Shown one piece after another: positions 25,464-35,256 of a DNA stretch of 50,247 bases; within the stretch, counting starts at the first letter, position 1, and the number at the start of each line of letters is the position of its first letter. Source of the stretch: Gammaproteobacteria bacterium (lineage in GTDB: Bacteria; Pseudomonadota; Gammaproteobacteria; Thiohalomonadales; Thiohalomonadaceae); contig JALOAT010000025.1 in assembly GCA_023228645.1 (NCBI GenBank), forward strand, positions 1-50,247, read 5' to 3'. Under the pieces are notes generated by a model. The model was not told the DNA's origin, made no database searches, and saw only the letters and a list, made by a program, of their open reading frames with translations. The translations under genes and the position numbers were made by a program.

Positions 25464-27161
25464 TCAGCGGGAAGGATGCCGGTCGGATTGGAGCTGGCGG
25501 GTAAAGAAGCGATAGCCGGTGCGGCGTTGTTCGCGGGACGCCCGCATGGCGAGGTCGGCATTGCTCAGGAGTTCGTCTGTCTCCTCCGTGTCGCGCGGAT
25601 AAAGACTGATACCCACGTTTGGACTAAGGAAAAGCTCGTACCCGTCAGCACGTACCGGCTCGACGAAGGCCGTAACGATGTCCCGCGCCACAGCTTCCAG
25701 TGCCTCGGCATCGGTTTCGCAGCGCAGCAGGGCGAACCGCTCCGGTTCCAGGCGTGCCACCACGTCCTTGGGACCCGAAAGCCCACGCAGCCGCTCGGCG
25801 ATGACGGGCAACAGTTTCTCTTCGAGCACCTGCGCATCGCCGCCCAGCAGGCAGACGCTATCGATGCCCACGCACAAGACCCCGACACAGCGCCCGGTGC
25901 GGCGGGCGTTAAGGACTGCCTGGGCCAGGCGTTCGGTGAAGAAGATGCGGTTGGCCAGGCCGCTGGCCGCGTCGTGACGCGCCGCATGCTGGAGCCGCTG
26001 CTGCATACGCAGGCGCCGGGTGATGTCACGCCCGGTGGATACGTAGTGCGTGATATCCCCGCGCGAATCACGCATGGGAGTGAGGGTCTTTTCTTCGTAA
26101 TACAACTCGCCGTCCTTGCGCCGGCTCACGAACACGTCCGTGAACGGCAGTCCGCTGCGCAGCGTGCGCCACACCTGGGCGAAGAACGCATCGTCCTGGT
26201 AGCCGGAGCGCAACATCTTGGGCTGACGACCCAGCACTTCCGCACGCCCATAGCCCGACATGTCCTCGAAGGCGCCGTTCACATAATCGATGCGTCCGTC
26301 ACGGTCGAGGATCATCACCGCATCGGCGGCCTGCTCCAGGGCGCGCGAGAGCTTTTGTGCCTCCGCTTCGAGGCGCTTGCGCTCGGTGATATCGGCGCTG
26401 ATGCCCGCGATTCGCTTGACGGCACCTTGGTCACCGCGCACCGGGAAAGAGCGGGTATGGATCCAGCGCTCTCCGCCGTCGGGCAACTGGATGCGGTATT
26501 CCATGTTGAAGCCCGCCCAGCCGTCGCATTCCAACGCCGTGTGCACGCGCTCGTAGTCCTCGGGATGCACCGTATCGAGCAGCGTGGAGGCACGCTCACG
26601 CAACGGTGCTGACGAGCGCATCCAGATCTTTTCGTACACCGGGCTTACGTAGGTCATGCGCCCGCGCCCGCGATCGATCATCCAGAATACTTCTGCGATG
26701 GTTTCAGTGAGTTCGCGAAAGCGCTCCTCGCTTTCGCGCAGCGCCCGTGCGGCCTGCTGGCGTTCGTGGCGGACCTGCGCCTCACGCAGCTCACGCTCAA
26801 TGGCCGGGCACAACCGCACCATGCGATCCTTCATGATGTAGTCGTGGGCGCCTGCGCGCATGGTCTCCACGGCAAGGTCTTCACCGATGGCACCGGAGAT
26901 GACGATGATGGGAGTATCGAGGGTGCGTTCGCGCGCCAAGGCAAGCACATCGAGGGCGGTGAAGCGCGGCAACCGGTAATCAGAGATGACCAGATCCCAG
27001 CGCTCCCCGGCGAGTGCCTCGGTGGCTGCTGCCAGGGTGTCCACGCGCAGGTATTCGGGGTCGTAGCCGCCTTTGCGCAGTTCGCGCAACAAAAAGTACG
27101 CGTCGTCCTGGGAATCCTCGACAATGAGGACGCGTAGCGGCTTGGCCGATCCGCCCTTCAT
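25464..27161 (-). CDS. Receiver-PAS-PAS protein with degenerate GGDEF domain
   Basis: 565 residues from the ATG at 27161 (AGGAGGGG just upstream). A receiver domain spans 8-125, with Asp61 as phosphate acceptor, acidic residues 15-16, Ser89 and Lys111. Two PAS domains follow at about 147-262 and 273-385, the second with GYGRAEVLGRQPKML. The C-terminal part (about 393-555) has the GGDEF fold layout (RHDAASGLANR, later PNVGISLYPRD), but the catalytic GGDEF is EPERF (472-476) and so almost certainly cannot make cyclic di-GMP. It may bind GTP or serve as an interaction module. The multi-PAS kinase gene 184 bases upstream is the likely phosphate donor. Confidence 0.88.
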   Translation of the reverse strand: MKGGSAKPLRVLIVEDSQDDAYFLLRELRKGGYDPEYLRVDTLAAATEALAGERWDLVISDYRLPRFTALDVLALARERTLDTPIIVISGAIGEDLAVETMRAGAHDYIMKDRMVRLCPAIERELREAQVRHERQQAARALRESEERFRELTETIAEVFWMIDRGRGRMTYVSPVYEKIWMRSSAPLRERASTLLDTVHPEDYERVHTALECDGWAGFNMEYRIQLPDGGERWIHTRSFPVRGDQGAVKRIAGISADITERKRLEAEAQKLSRALEQAADAVMILDRDGRIDYVNGAFEDMSGYGRAEVLGRQPKMLRSGYQDDAFFAQVWRTLRSGLPFTDVFVSRRKDGELYYEEKTLTPMRDSRGDITHYVSTGRDITRRLRMQQRLQHAARHDAASGLANRIFFTERLAQAVLNARRTGRCVGVLCVGIDSVCLLGGDAQVLEEKLLPVIAERLRGLSGPKDVVARLEPERFALLRCETDAEALEAVARDIVTAFVEPVRADGYELFLSPNVGISLYPRDTEETDELLSNADLAMRASREQRRTGYRFFTRQLQSDRHPSR

Positions 27162-27345
27162 AACCCCTCCTGCCCTTCTGCGGTGCACGATCCGCCCGCG
27201 GACGCCCGTGCCATGTAGTTGTAGTGGTTGGTTTTTTTCTTGATTCTTATACCGACCCGTGCACGGAACGGTGCCCAAAGTATAGCCAAGCCGGCGGAAT
27301 TGCCAGTCGAAGGGCAGATGCCGCGATCCGCTTTACCGGGCACGC

Positions 27346-30300
27346 TCAATGCAGCGTGAAGAAGAACGTTGCGCCCTTGCCTTCAAAGGCCTCGGCCCAG
27401 ACCTTGCCGCCGTGGCGCATGACGATGCGGTGGACGGTCGCCAGGCCGATGCCGGTCCCCTCGAACTCAGAGGGGTGATGCAGGCGGTGAAATGCACGAA
27501 ACAATTCGCTGACCGCGCCCATATCAAAACCGACGCCGTTGTCGCGAACATAGAAGGTGCGCGTACCACCGGTATCCAGCGCGCCGAATTCAATGCGTGC
27601 CGCGGCTTTCTTGCCGGTGTATTTCCAGGCATTGCTGAGCAGGTTGTGCAGCAGACAACGCAGCAGCTTGGGATCGCCGAAGGCGCGCAGATCAGCGGCC
27701 ACCTCCGTGCCCACGACACGGCCGGGCGCCGTCAGTTGCAACTCGTCGAGCACACTCGCCGCGACACTGGACAAGTCGACCCACTCGCGCTTAAGCGACA
27801 TCTGGGACACCTTGGACAACTCCAGCAGATCCTCGATGAGCTCAGACATCTGCCGGCTGTTTACCTGAATGCGTTCGAGGAAGAAGCGCCCCTCATCATC
27901 CAGCTTGTGCGCGTACTCGTCCGCCAAGGTGGAAACGAAGCCGTGAATGGCGCGCAGCGGCGCGCGCAGGTCGTGGGAGACGGAATAACTGAACGACTCC
28001 AATTCGCGGTTGAGTACCTCCAACTCCAGGGTGCGCTCGCGCACCATGTCTTCCAAATGCTCGCGGTAATTGCGCAATTCGATTTCGTTGAGTTTACTGC
28101 GCGTAATGTCTGTGAGGGAGCCGATGAATCCGAGCCGCCCCCCGTCCTTGTCGCGCTCGGAGACTGCTTGGCCGAGCACCCAGATCACCTGCCCGTCCTT
28201 GCGCCGCAAGCGGTACTCGCAACGAAAGGGTACGTCGTCCTCCACCAGGGACTGCCAGGCCGTCGCGAATTCCGCGCGGTCCTCGTCCACCACGTGTTCC
28301 CACCAGCCATCGCCAAGGCTCTCCTCGCGGTTATAGCCGGTGATTTCGGGATAACGCTCGTTCACGTAGACGCACAGGCGCTGGGCATCGGTCTGAAAAA
28401 TACCGACGGGGGCAGCCTTCGCGAGGGTGTGGAAATAATGCTCGCGTTGCCGCAATGCGCGTTCGGCCGCCTTGCGTTCGCCGATGTCGCGATAGCCCAC
28501 GTACACCGCGGGCTCGCCATCATAGCTGACAGGAATGACCGTGCCTTCCATGTCCAGCCAGGTGCCGTCGTGCTTCATCACCTTGCGTTCGGTGACGCTG
28601 CCGGGCTGCCCCGATTCGAGTGCGCGGCGCACACGCGCGGTCTCGGCGCCGCGCTGCCTCGGCAGCACGAACTTGAGAAAGGGTTGCTCCACGAATTCCC
28701 GTGGCGGACCACCGAGCACGCGTGCGCCTCGGCCGTTGATCTCGGCAATGGTGAGATCGCTACGCACGATGAGGATCAGATCGAACGACATGGCGACCAC
28801 GCGCCGTGCGCGCTCCTCCGCCTCGCGCAACTGGGTCGTCAGGACCTTGAATGGCGTGATGTCGGTGATGGTGCCAATGTAGCCAAGTATCCGGTCATCT
28901 TCACCGCGCTGCGCGACCGACTGATTGAGAACCCAGAATTCACTGCCGTCGGGACGCACGAAGCGCCACTCCATGGCCATTGGCCGACCGCTGCGTATCA
29001 CGCTGGCCATTTGGGTGCGCACGCGCCACAGGTCCTGTGGATGCACGAAGCGTTGCCAGTCCTCGCCATATACCTCGTCCGAACCGATAAGTTCGATGGC
29101 GTGGCGGTTGGCATAGACGACCGCGCCCGTCGCATCGGTCTGGAACAGGCCCACATTCACCAGATGGGCGAGGGTCTCGAAGTAGTGCTCGCGGGCACGT
29201 GCCGCCGTCTGCGCAAGCCGGCGTTCGGTGACGTCGCGGATGACCGCCTGCACCGCTTGCGTGCCGTTCCAGTCGATGAAAATCGCCGCACCCACTTCCA
29301 CATCAAGCGCGCGCCCGTCGAGCGTGGTCAACATGGTCTCGACCGGGACAGACGGGTAGCCATTCAGACCCGTGAGGATTGTGGCACCGTTGAGCACGTC
29401 TTCCGTGGAATCGGCAGGGATGAACTCGCTGAGGCGGCGTCCGATGATCTGCTGCGGTTTATCCGCACCGAGCATCCGCGCGCCCGCGTGATTGATGTCC
29501 AGGATGGTGCCGTCCCCGGAATACACCAGCACCATCTCGAACACGAGCTCGATGAGGCGCCGGTAGTCCTCGCGTGCGGCAGCGAGCTGCTTGCGGGTCT
29601 CCGTCAGGCCGGCGGTATCCACGCCGGTGGCGATGACGTACTCGACCTGGCCGGCATCGTCCCGGATGGTGGTATAGGAGCAGGTGACAGGTGTATACCG
29701 GCCGTCCCGCGAAAAACTGGAACTGCGGGATGTCTTCGGACCTTCACCACGCAGGATAGCGTCGAACAGCACCAGGGCGTCACCGCGCGCGCTCTCCGGG
29801 ATCCATTTCCAGAACGGCTGGCCTTCGACCTCTTCGCGGGACAAACCGCTCATTTCTTCTGCGGCCCGATTGAAGCGCACCACCACGCCTTGCCTATCGA
29901 AGACAGTGATGAGCGCTCCGTTGCCCTCGAAGATCACCCGATTGAGGCGCTCTTCACGGGCGAGCTGTTGTTCGGTGCGGCGCTGGTCGGTGACGTCTTG
30001 GGCTGTGCCCACGGTTTGTACCGCATGACCTGCGGCATCCCGGGCAATACGCACACTCACGCGCAGCGCCCGTGTGCCAGTCCGTGCGAGCAGGCGGTAT
30101 TCGGTGGCAAACTGCCGGCAATCACGCGCCCGAAGCGCTGCCTCGGTTTCTGCGCGCACCCGCTCCCGGTCATCCGGGTGGACCAGTTCGCAGGACTCCT
30201 CAAGCGCACAGGGGGGTAAGCCGTCTTCCAGTTGAAAGACATCGCGCAATTCCCGTGACCAATAGACGGTTCCCGAGGGTATGTCGCGAACCCAGTAAGC

Positions 30301-30720
30301 CTGGGAGAAGCCGGCCATGGCCGCACCGGCATCCTCGAGGGTGTGCGACAACGCCTTGCGCATACCGATGTCGCGGCCCACTGCGATGAACGATTGGTCG
30401 TCCAGGGCTGCGGTATTCCATTCGCACCAGTGCACGGCACCCTGGGAATCGATAAAGCGCAATTCCAGCGGCAGCCCGGGCGCACCCTGCGCGGTGGCCC
30501 GCGCCACGGCCTCGGTCAGGGCGGTGTCGTCGGGATGAAAGAAGCTATGAAAGGGGCATCCGATCAGCCGCCCGCGCTCCAGGCCGGAGAGCGCTTCCAT
30601 GGCGGCATTCACCCGGCGCACCCGGCCGTCGAAACCCACCACGGCCATGGCATCGGGGACGCGCTCGAACCACGCCGTGCTTTCCACGTCTGGCGACGCG
30701 TACGCGCTTGCGGAATCCAT
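27346..30720 (-). CDS. Seven-PAS sensor histidine kinase
   Basis: 1124 residues, apparently cytoplasmic with no membrane segment. Seven PAS/PAC units can be counted in series, each closing with a DIT or equivalent linker (for example RDVTERR, TITDITPF, YRDIGERKAA, LTDITRSK). A coiled linker leads to the dimerisation domain with SVSHDLRAPLRAIHGF (phospho-His about 916) and an ATPase domain with N box NLLSNAWKYTGKK, DNGVGF and GTGIGLATVH. The ATG at 30720 is placed nine bases behind GGAGGGGG. The ligands of the PAS domains are unknown; haem- or flavin-binding residues are not obvious. It probably phosphorylates the receiver protein downstream. Confidence 0.9.
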   Translation of the reverse strand: MDSASAYASPDVESTAWFERVPDAMAVVGFDGRVRRVNAAMEALSGLERGRLIGCPFHSFFHPDDTALTEAVARATAQGAPGLPLELRFIDSQGAVHWCEWNTAALDDQSFIAVGRDIGMRKALSHTLEDAGAAMAGFSQAYWVRDIPSGTVYWSRELRDVFQLEDGLPPCALEESCELVHPDDRERVRAETEAALRARDCRQFATEYRLLARTGTRALRVSVRIARDAAGHAVQTVGTAQDVTDQRRTEQQLAREERLNRVIFEGNGALITVFDRQGVVVRFNRAAEEMSGLSREEVEGQPFWKWIPESARGDALVLFDAILRGEGPKTSRSSSFSRDGRYTPVTCSYTTIRDDAGQVEYVIATGVDTAGLTETRKQLAAAREDYRRLIELVFEMVLVYSGDGTILDINHAGARMLGADKPQQIIGRRLSEFIPADSTEDVLNGATILTGLNGYPSVPVETMLTTLDGRALDVEVGAAIFIDWNGTQAVQAVIRDVTERRLAQTAARAREHYFETLAHLVNVGLFQTDATGAVVYANRHAIELIGSDEVYGEDWQRFVHPQDLWRVRTQMASVIRSGRPMAMEWRFVRPDGSEFWVLNQSVAQRGEDDRILGYIGTITDITPFKVLTTQLREAEERARRVVAMSFDLILIVRSDLTIAEINGRGARVLGGPPREFVEQPFLKFVLPRQRGAETARVRRALESGQPGSVTERKVMKHDGTWLDMEGTVIPVSYDGEPAVYVGYRDIGERKAAERALRQREHYFHTLAKAAPVGIFQTDAQRLCVYVNERYPEITGYNREESLGDGWWEHVVDEDRAEFATAWQSLVEDDVPFRCEYRLRRKDGQVIWVLGQAVSERDKDGGRLGFIGSLTDITRSKLNEIELRNYREHLEDMVRERTLELEVLNRELESFSYSVSHDLRAPLRAIHGFVSTLADEYAHKLDDEGRFFLERIQVNSRQMSELIEDLLELSKVSQMSLKREWVDLSSVAASVLDELQLTAPGRVVGTEVAADLRAFGDPKLLRCLLHNLLSNAWKYTGKKAAARIEFGALDTGGTRTFYVRDNGVGFDMGAVSELFRAFHRLHHPSEFEGTGIGLATVHRIVMRHGGKVWAEAFEGKGATFFFTLH

Positions 30721-30893
30721 GCAATTCATCCCCCTCCATTCCAACCCTAGTTTTTTTTATGGTTGCGCCACGCTTCGCCTCTCTGCGAACCGTTCTTCTT
30801 GCTAGCGCGCTCCCATCGGGAATTGCGTGGCCGCTTCCGCGGCCCGTCAGATGTTAGAATATTTCCACCTTTCCTGTCGCAGCAAAAAGGGCT

Positions 30894-32561
<1,668 letters not shown>

Positions 32562-32563
32562 GG

Positions 32564-32675
32564 AATAACGCGGAGCGCGGAGACGCAGAGAACGCGGAGA
32601 ACGCGGAGGAAGTAAAAATACTCTTGGAGGCGATTCTTCTCCGCGCCCTCCGCGTCTCCGCGTCCTCTGCGTTTT
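32564..32675. repeat. GCGGAG-unit hairpin repeat after ettA
   Basis: Left arm 32564-32612 (AATAACGCGGAGCGCGGAGA then cgcagagaacgcggag...) and right arm 32636-32675 (cttctccgcgccctccgcgt then ctccgcgtcctctgcg) are inverted copies around a loop of about 23 bases. It begins three bases after the ettA stop and ends 13 bases before the next gene, so it could act as a 3'-end hairpin. Confidence 0.85.
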
Positions 32676-32688
32676 GAGCACCTGATAG

Positions 32689-33561
32689 ATGACTGAACTA
32701 TCAAATTTCTTATCCCGGGCCAGCGTATTGCTCGATCGGCTGGAGGCGTTGCTGCCAGCCGCGCAGGCGGGTGAACCGGACTGGAACGCGCCGGCGTTTC
32801 GCTGGCGGCGCGAGGGTGGGCACGGGTGGTTGCAGGCGGTGCCCAGGCCGCATGCGATCCGCTTGGCGGACCTGCAGGGCATCGATCGGCAAAAAGACAT
32901 ACTGGCGCAGAACACGCGCCAGTTCGTGCACGGGCGGCCCGCCAACAATGTGCTGCTCACGGGTGCGCGAGGCACGGGCAAGTCGTCGCTCATCAAGGCC
33001 CTGCTCACGGAGTTCCGGGACCACGGCCTGCGGATCATCGAAATGGACAAGCACCACCTCGTCGATCTGCCCGACATGGTTCCATTGTTGGAAACGCGCC
33101 CCGAACGTTTCTTGATCTTCTGCGATGACCTGTCCTTCGAGGCCGACGAACCGGCCTACAAGGCGCTCAAGGTGGTACTGGACGGCTCGGTATCGGCGCC
33201 CCCTGAAAACGTCCTGATTTATGCGACCTCAAACCGCCGCCACCTCATGCCCGAATACATGGAGGAAAACCGCCAGGCGCGCGTGGTCGAAGGCGAACTG
33301 CACCCGGGCGAGGCCATCGAGGAAAAGGTGTCGCTATCGGATCGCTTCGGTCTGTGGCTGTCCTTCCATCCCTTCGATCAAGAGGTCTACCTCGCCATCG
33401 TCCGCCACTGGCTCACCCATTTTGGCGTGCCGGACACCGGGGACGAAGACCTGCGCCTCGAAGCCCTGCGCTGGGCCCAGACCCGCGGCACCCGCAGCGG
33501 TCGCACCGCCTGGCAATTCGCCCGCGACTTCGCGGGGAGGAAAGGCGAAGAAAAAGCTTGA
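32689..33561 (+). CDS. DUF815 family AAA+ ATPase
   Basis: 290 residues. A single P-loop domain starts near residue 60 with Walker A TGARGTGKSS (91-100), Walker B FLIFCDDLSFE and a sensor region YATSNRRHLMPEY. An N-terminal helical part (1-60) precedes it. Layout and motifs match the DUF815 family of stand-alone AAA+ proteins, whose function is not established. It follows ettA across a hairpin repeat and could share its transcript. The stop codon abuts another repeat. Confidence 0.88.
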   Translation: MTELSNFLSRASVLLDRLEALLPAAQAGEPDWNAPAFRWRREGGHGWLQAVPRPHAIRLADLQGIDRQKDILAQNTRQFVHGRPANNVLLTGARGTGKSSLIKALLTEFRDHGLRIIEMDKHHLVDLPDMVPLLETRPERFLIFCDDLSFEADEPAYKALKVVLDGSVSAPPENVLIYATSNRRHLMPEYMEENRQARVVEGELHPGEAIEEKVSLSDRFGLWLSFHPFDQEVYLAIVRHWLTHFGVPDTGDEDLRLEALRWAQTRGTRSGRTAWQFARDFAGRKGEEKA

Positions 33562-33730
33562 ACCACGGGGGACACGGGGAAGAAGATGACTGGGTGGATA
33601 ACAGCAATGCATACACTCTGCATCGCGCATGGTGCGTGCGTTCACTATCCACACACGGAGCACCGCCTCGCTTGGCCTGCCTGGTTCCAGCTTTTCTTCC
33701 CCCCGTGTCCCCCGTGTCCCCCGTGGTTAA
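33561..33730. repeat. CACGGGG-unit hairpin repeat with an inserted palindrome
   Basis: Left arm AACCACGGGGGACACGGGGA followed by agaaga (33561-33586) and right arm 33691-33730 (cttttcttccccccgtgtcc, then two more cccgtgtcc-like units and ccgtggtt) are inverted. The loop of about 100 bases contains another inverted pair, GTGGATA/TATCCAC (33595-33601 and 33651-33657), so a second element may have landed inside. It begins at the stop codon of the DUF815 gene. Confidence 0.75.
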
Positions 33731-33814
33731 TGCTTTTGGCTTTTTCCTCCCGATTGACCACCACAGGACAAAAGGGCTAAAACGGAACGCTCAATTAATC
33801 CTATGAGGTGCGCT

Positions 33815-35167
33815 GTGGCCGACACCAAGATCCTGCTCGACGAATCCGAGATCCCGACCCATTGGTACAACGTGGTCGCGGACATGCCCAACAAGCCCGA
33901 ACCGGTGCTTGGCCCGGATGGCAAACCCATCGGCCCGGATGCGCTGGCGGCGATCTTTCCCATGGCGCTCATCGAGCAGGAGGTCAGCGCGGAGCGGTGG
34001 ATTCCCATCCCGGAGCCGGTGCGCGAGATCTATCGCCTGTGGCGCCCCGCCCCGCTGTACCGCGCCCGCCGCCTTGAGCAGGCGCTCGGCACGCCGGCGC
34101 GCATTTATTACAAGTACGAGGGCGTCTCCCCCGCCGGTTCGCACAAGGTCAACACCTCGGTACCGCAGGCCTGGTACAACCAGCAGGCGGGCATCAAGCG
34201 GCTCACCACGGAAACCGGCGCGGGCCAGTGGGGTTCGTCCATTGCCTTCGCGGGGCAGATGTTCGGGCTCGAAGTGCGTGTCTACATGGTCAAGGTCAGC
34301 TACGACCAGAAGCCGTTCCGCCGCTCCATGATCCAGACCTGGGGCGCCGAGGTTTTCGCCAGCCCCACGGACATGACTGAATCAGGCCGCAAGATCCTCG
34401 CCCAGGACCCCAATTCCCCAGGCTCCCTGGGCATCGCCATTTCGGAGGCTGTGGAAGAGGCCGCTTCGCGCACGGACACCAACTACACGCTGGGTTCAGT
34501 GCTCAACCACGTGCTGTTGCACCAGACCATCATCGGCCAGGAAGCCAAGAAGCAGTTCGAGAAAGTCGGCGATTACCCGGACATGATCTTCGCCCCGTGT
34601 GGCGGCGGCTCGAATTTCGGCGGTGTGGCGTTCCCATTCCTCGCCGACAAGGCGGCCGGCAAGGAGGTGCGCCTGGTCGGTGTCGAACCCACCTCCTGTC
34701 CCACCCTCACCCGCGGCCACTACGCCTACGATTTCGGTGACAGTTCCGGCTTCACGCCGTTGATGAAGATGTACACCCTGGGCCACGACTTTGTCCCGCC
34801 CGGCATTCACGCGGGCGGCCTGCGCTATCACGGCGAATCACCGCTGGTATCGCAGCTGTATCACGAAAAACTCATCGAGGCCGTGGCCGTTCCACAGTTA
34901 GCGACCTTCGAGGCGGGCGTGACCTTCGCGCGCGCCGAGGGCATCATCCCGGCGCCGGAATCCAATCATGCCATCGCCGCCTGCGTGGCCGAGGCACGGC
35001 GCTGCAAGGAGACCGGCGAAGCCAAGACGCTGTTCTTCAACCTCTCGGGGCACGGCCATTTCGACATGGCCGCCTACGACCGTTATTTCGCGGGCGATCT
35101 CACCGATTACGCGTACCCGGCGGAGGCTATCGAAGCCGCGCTGCACCACTTGCCCAAGGTCGGCTGA
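33815..35167 (+). CDS. TrpB2-type tryptophan synthase beta-like protein
   Basis: 450 residues. It is a PLP-dependent fold type II enzyme of the TrpB2 subfamily, recognisable by DESEIPTHWYN, PIPEPVREIYRLWRPAPLYR, the cofactor Lys in SPAGSHKVNTSVPQ (about 111), TETGAGQWGSS and the phosphate-binding CGGGSNFGG. It makes tryptophan from indole and serine, and can serve as an indole-salvage enzyme without TrpA. No trpA or other trp gene is nearby. The GTG at 33815 is preferred because GAGGTG precedes it; an in-frame ATG at 33803 has no ribosome binding site. A strong hairpin follows. Confidence 0.92.
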   Translation: MADTKILLDESEIPTHWYNVVADMPNKPEPVLGPDGKPIGPDALAAIFPMALIEQEVSAERWIPIPEPVREIYRLWRPAPLYRARRLEQALGTPARIYYKYEGVSPAGSHKVNTSVPQAWYNQQAGIKRLTTETGAGQWGSSIAFAGQMFGLEVRVYMVKVSYDQKPFRRSMIQTWGAEVFASPTDMTESGRKILAQDPNSPGSLGIAISEAVEEAASRTDTNYTLGSVLNHVLLHQTIIGQEAKKQFEKVGDYPDMIFAPCGGGSNFGGVAFPFLADKAAGKEVRLVGVEPTSCPTLTRGHYAYDFGDSSGFTPLMKMYTLGHDFVPPGIHAGGLRYHGESPLVSQLYHEKLIEAVAVPQLATFEAGVTFARAEGIIPAPESNHAIAACVAEARRCKETGEAKTLFFNLSGHGHFDMAAYDRYFAGDLTDYAYPAEAIEAALHHLPKVG

Positions 35168-35179
35168 CGACCCGGGCCC

Positions 35180-35214
35180 GGCCGGGGGCGCGCTTTTACG
35201 CCGCGCCCCCGGCC
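35180..35214 (+). terminator. Strong GC-rich hairpin after trpB2
   Basis: GGCCGGGGGCGCG, loop CTTTTACGC, CGCGCCCCCGGCC: a perfect 13-bp stem 12 bases after the stop. No T-tract follows, so it may be a factor-assisted terminator or an mRNA-end stabiliser. Confidence 0.65.
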
Positions 35215-35256
35215 ACTACGCTTTCATTGAAACAACACCAAACAACAGGGACACTC

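Noticed and set aside
27349..30219. A 956-codon open frame on the plus strand
   Set aside because: Antisense to the seven-PAS kinase gene, which has all kinase motifs.
30721..30893. Promoter of ettA (TAGAAT near 30855)
   Set aside because: A plausible -10 box but no -35 hexamer at acceptable spacing, so it was not listed.
32564..32675. CRISPR-like short repeats
   Set aside because: The 8-10-nt units are contiguous with no unique spacers and are mirrored to form a hairpin; no cas gene is present.
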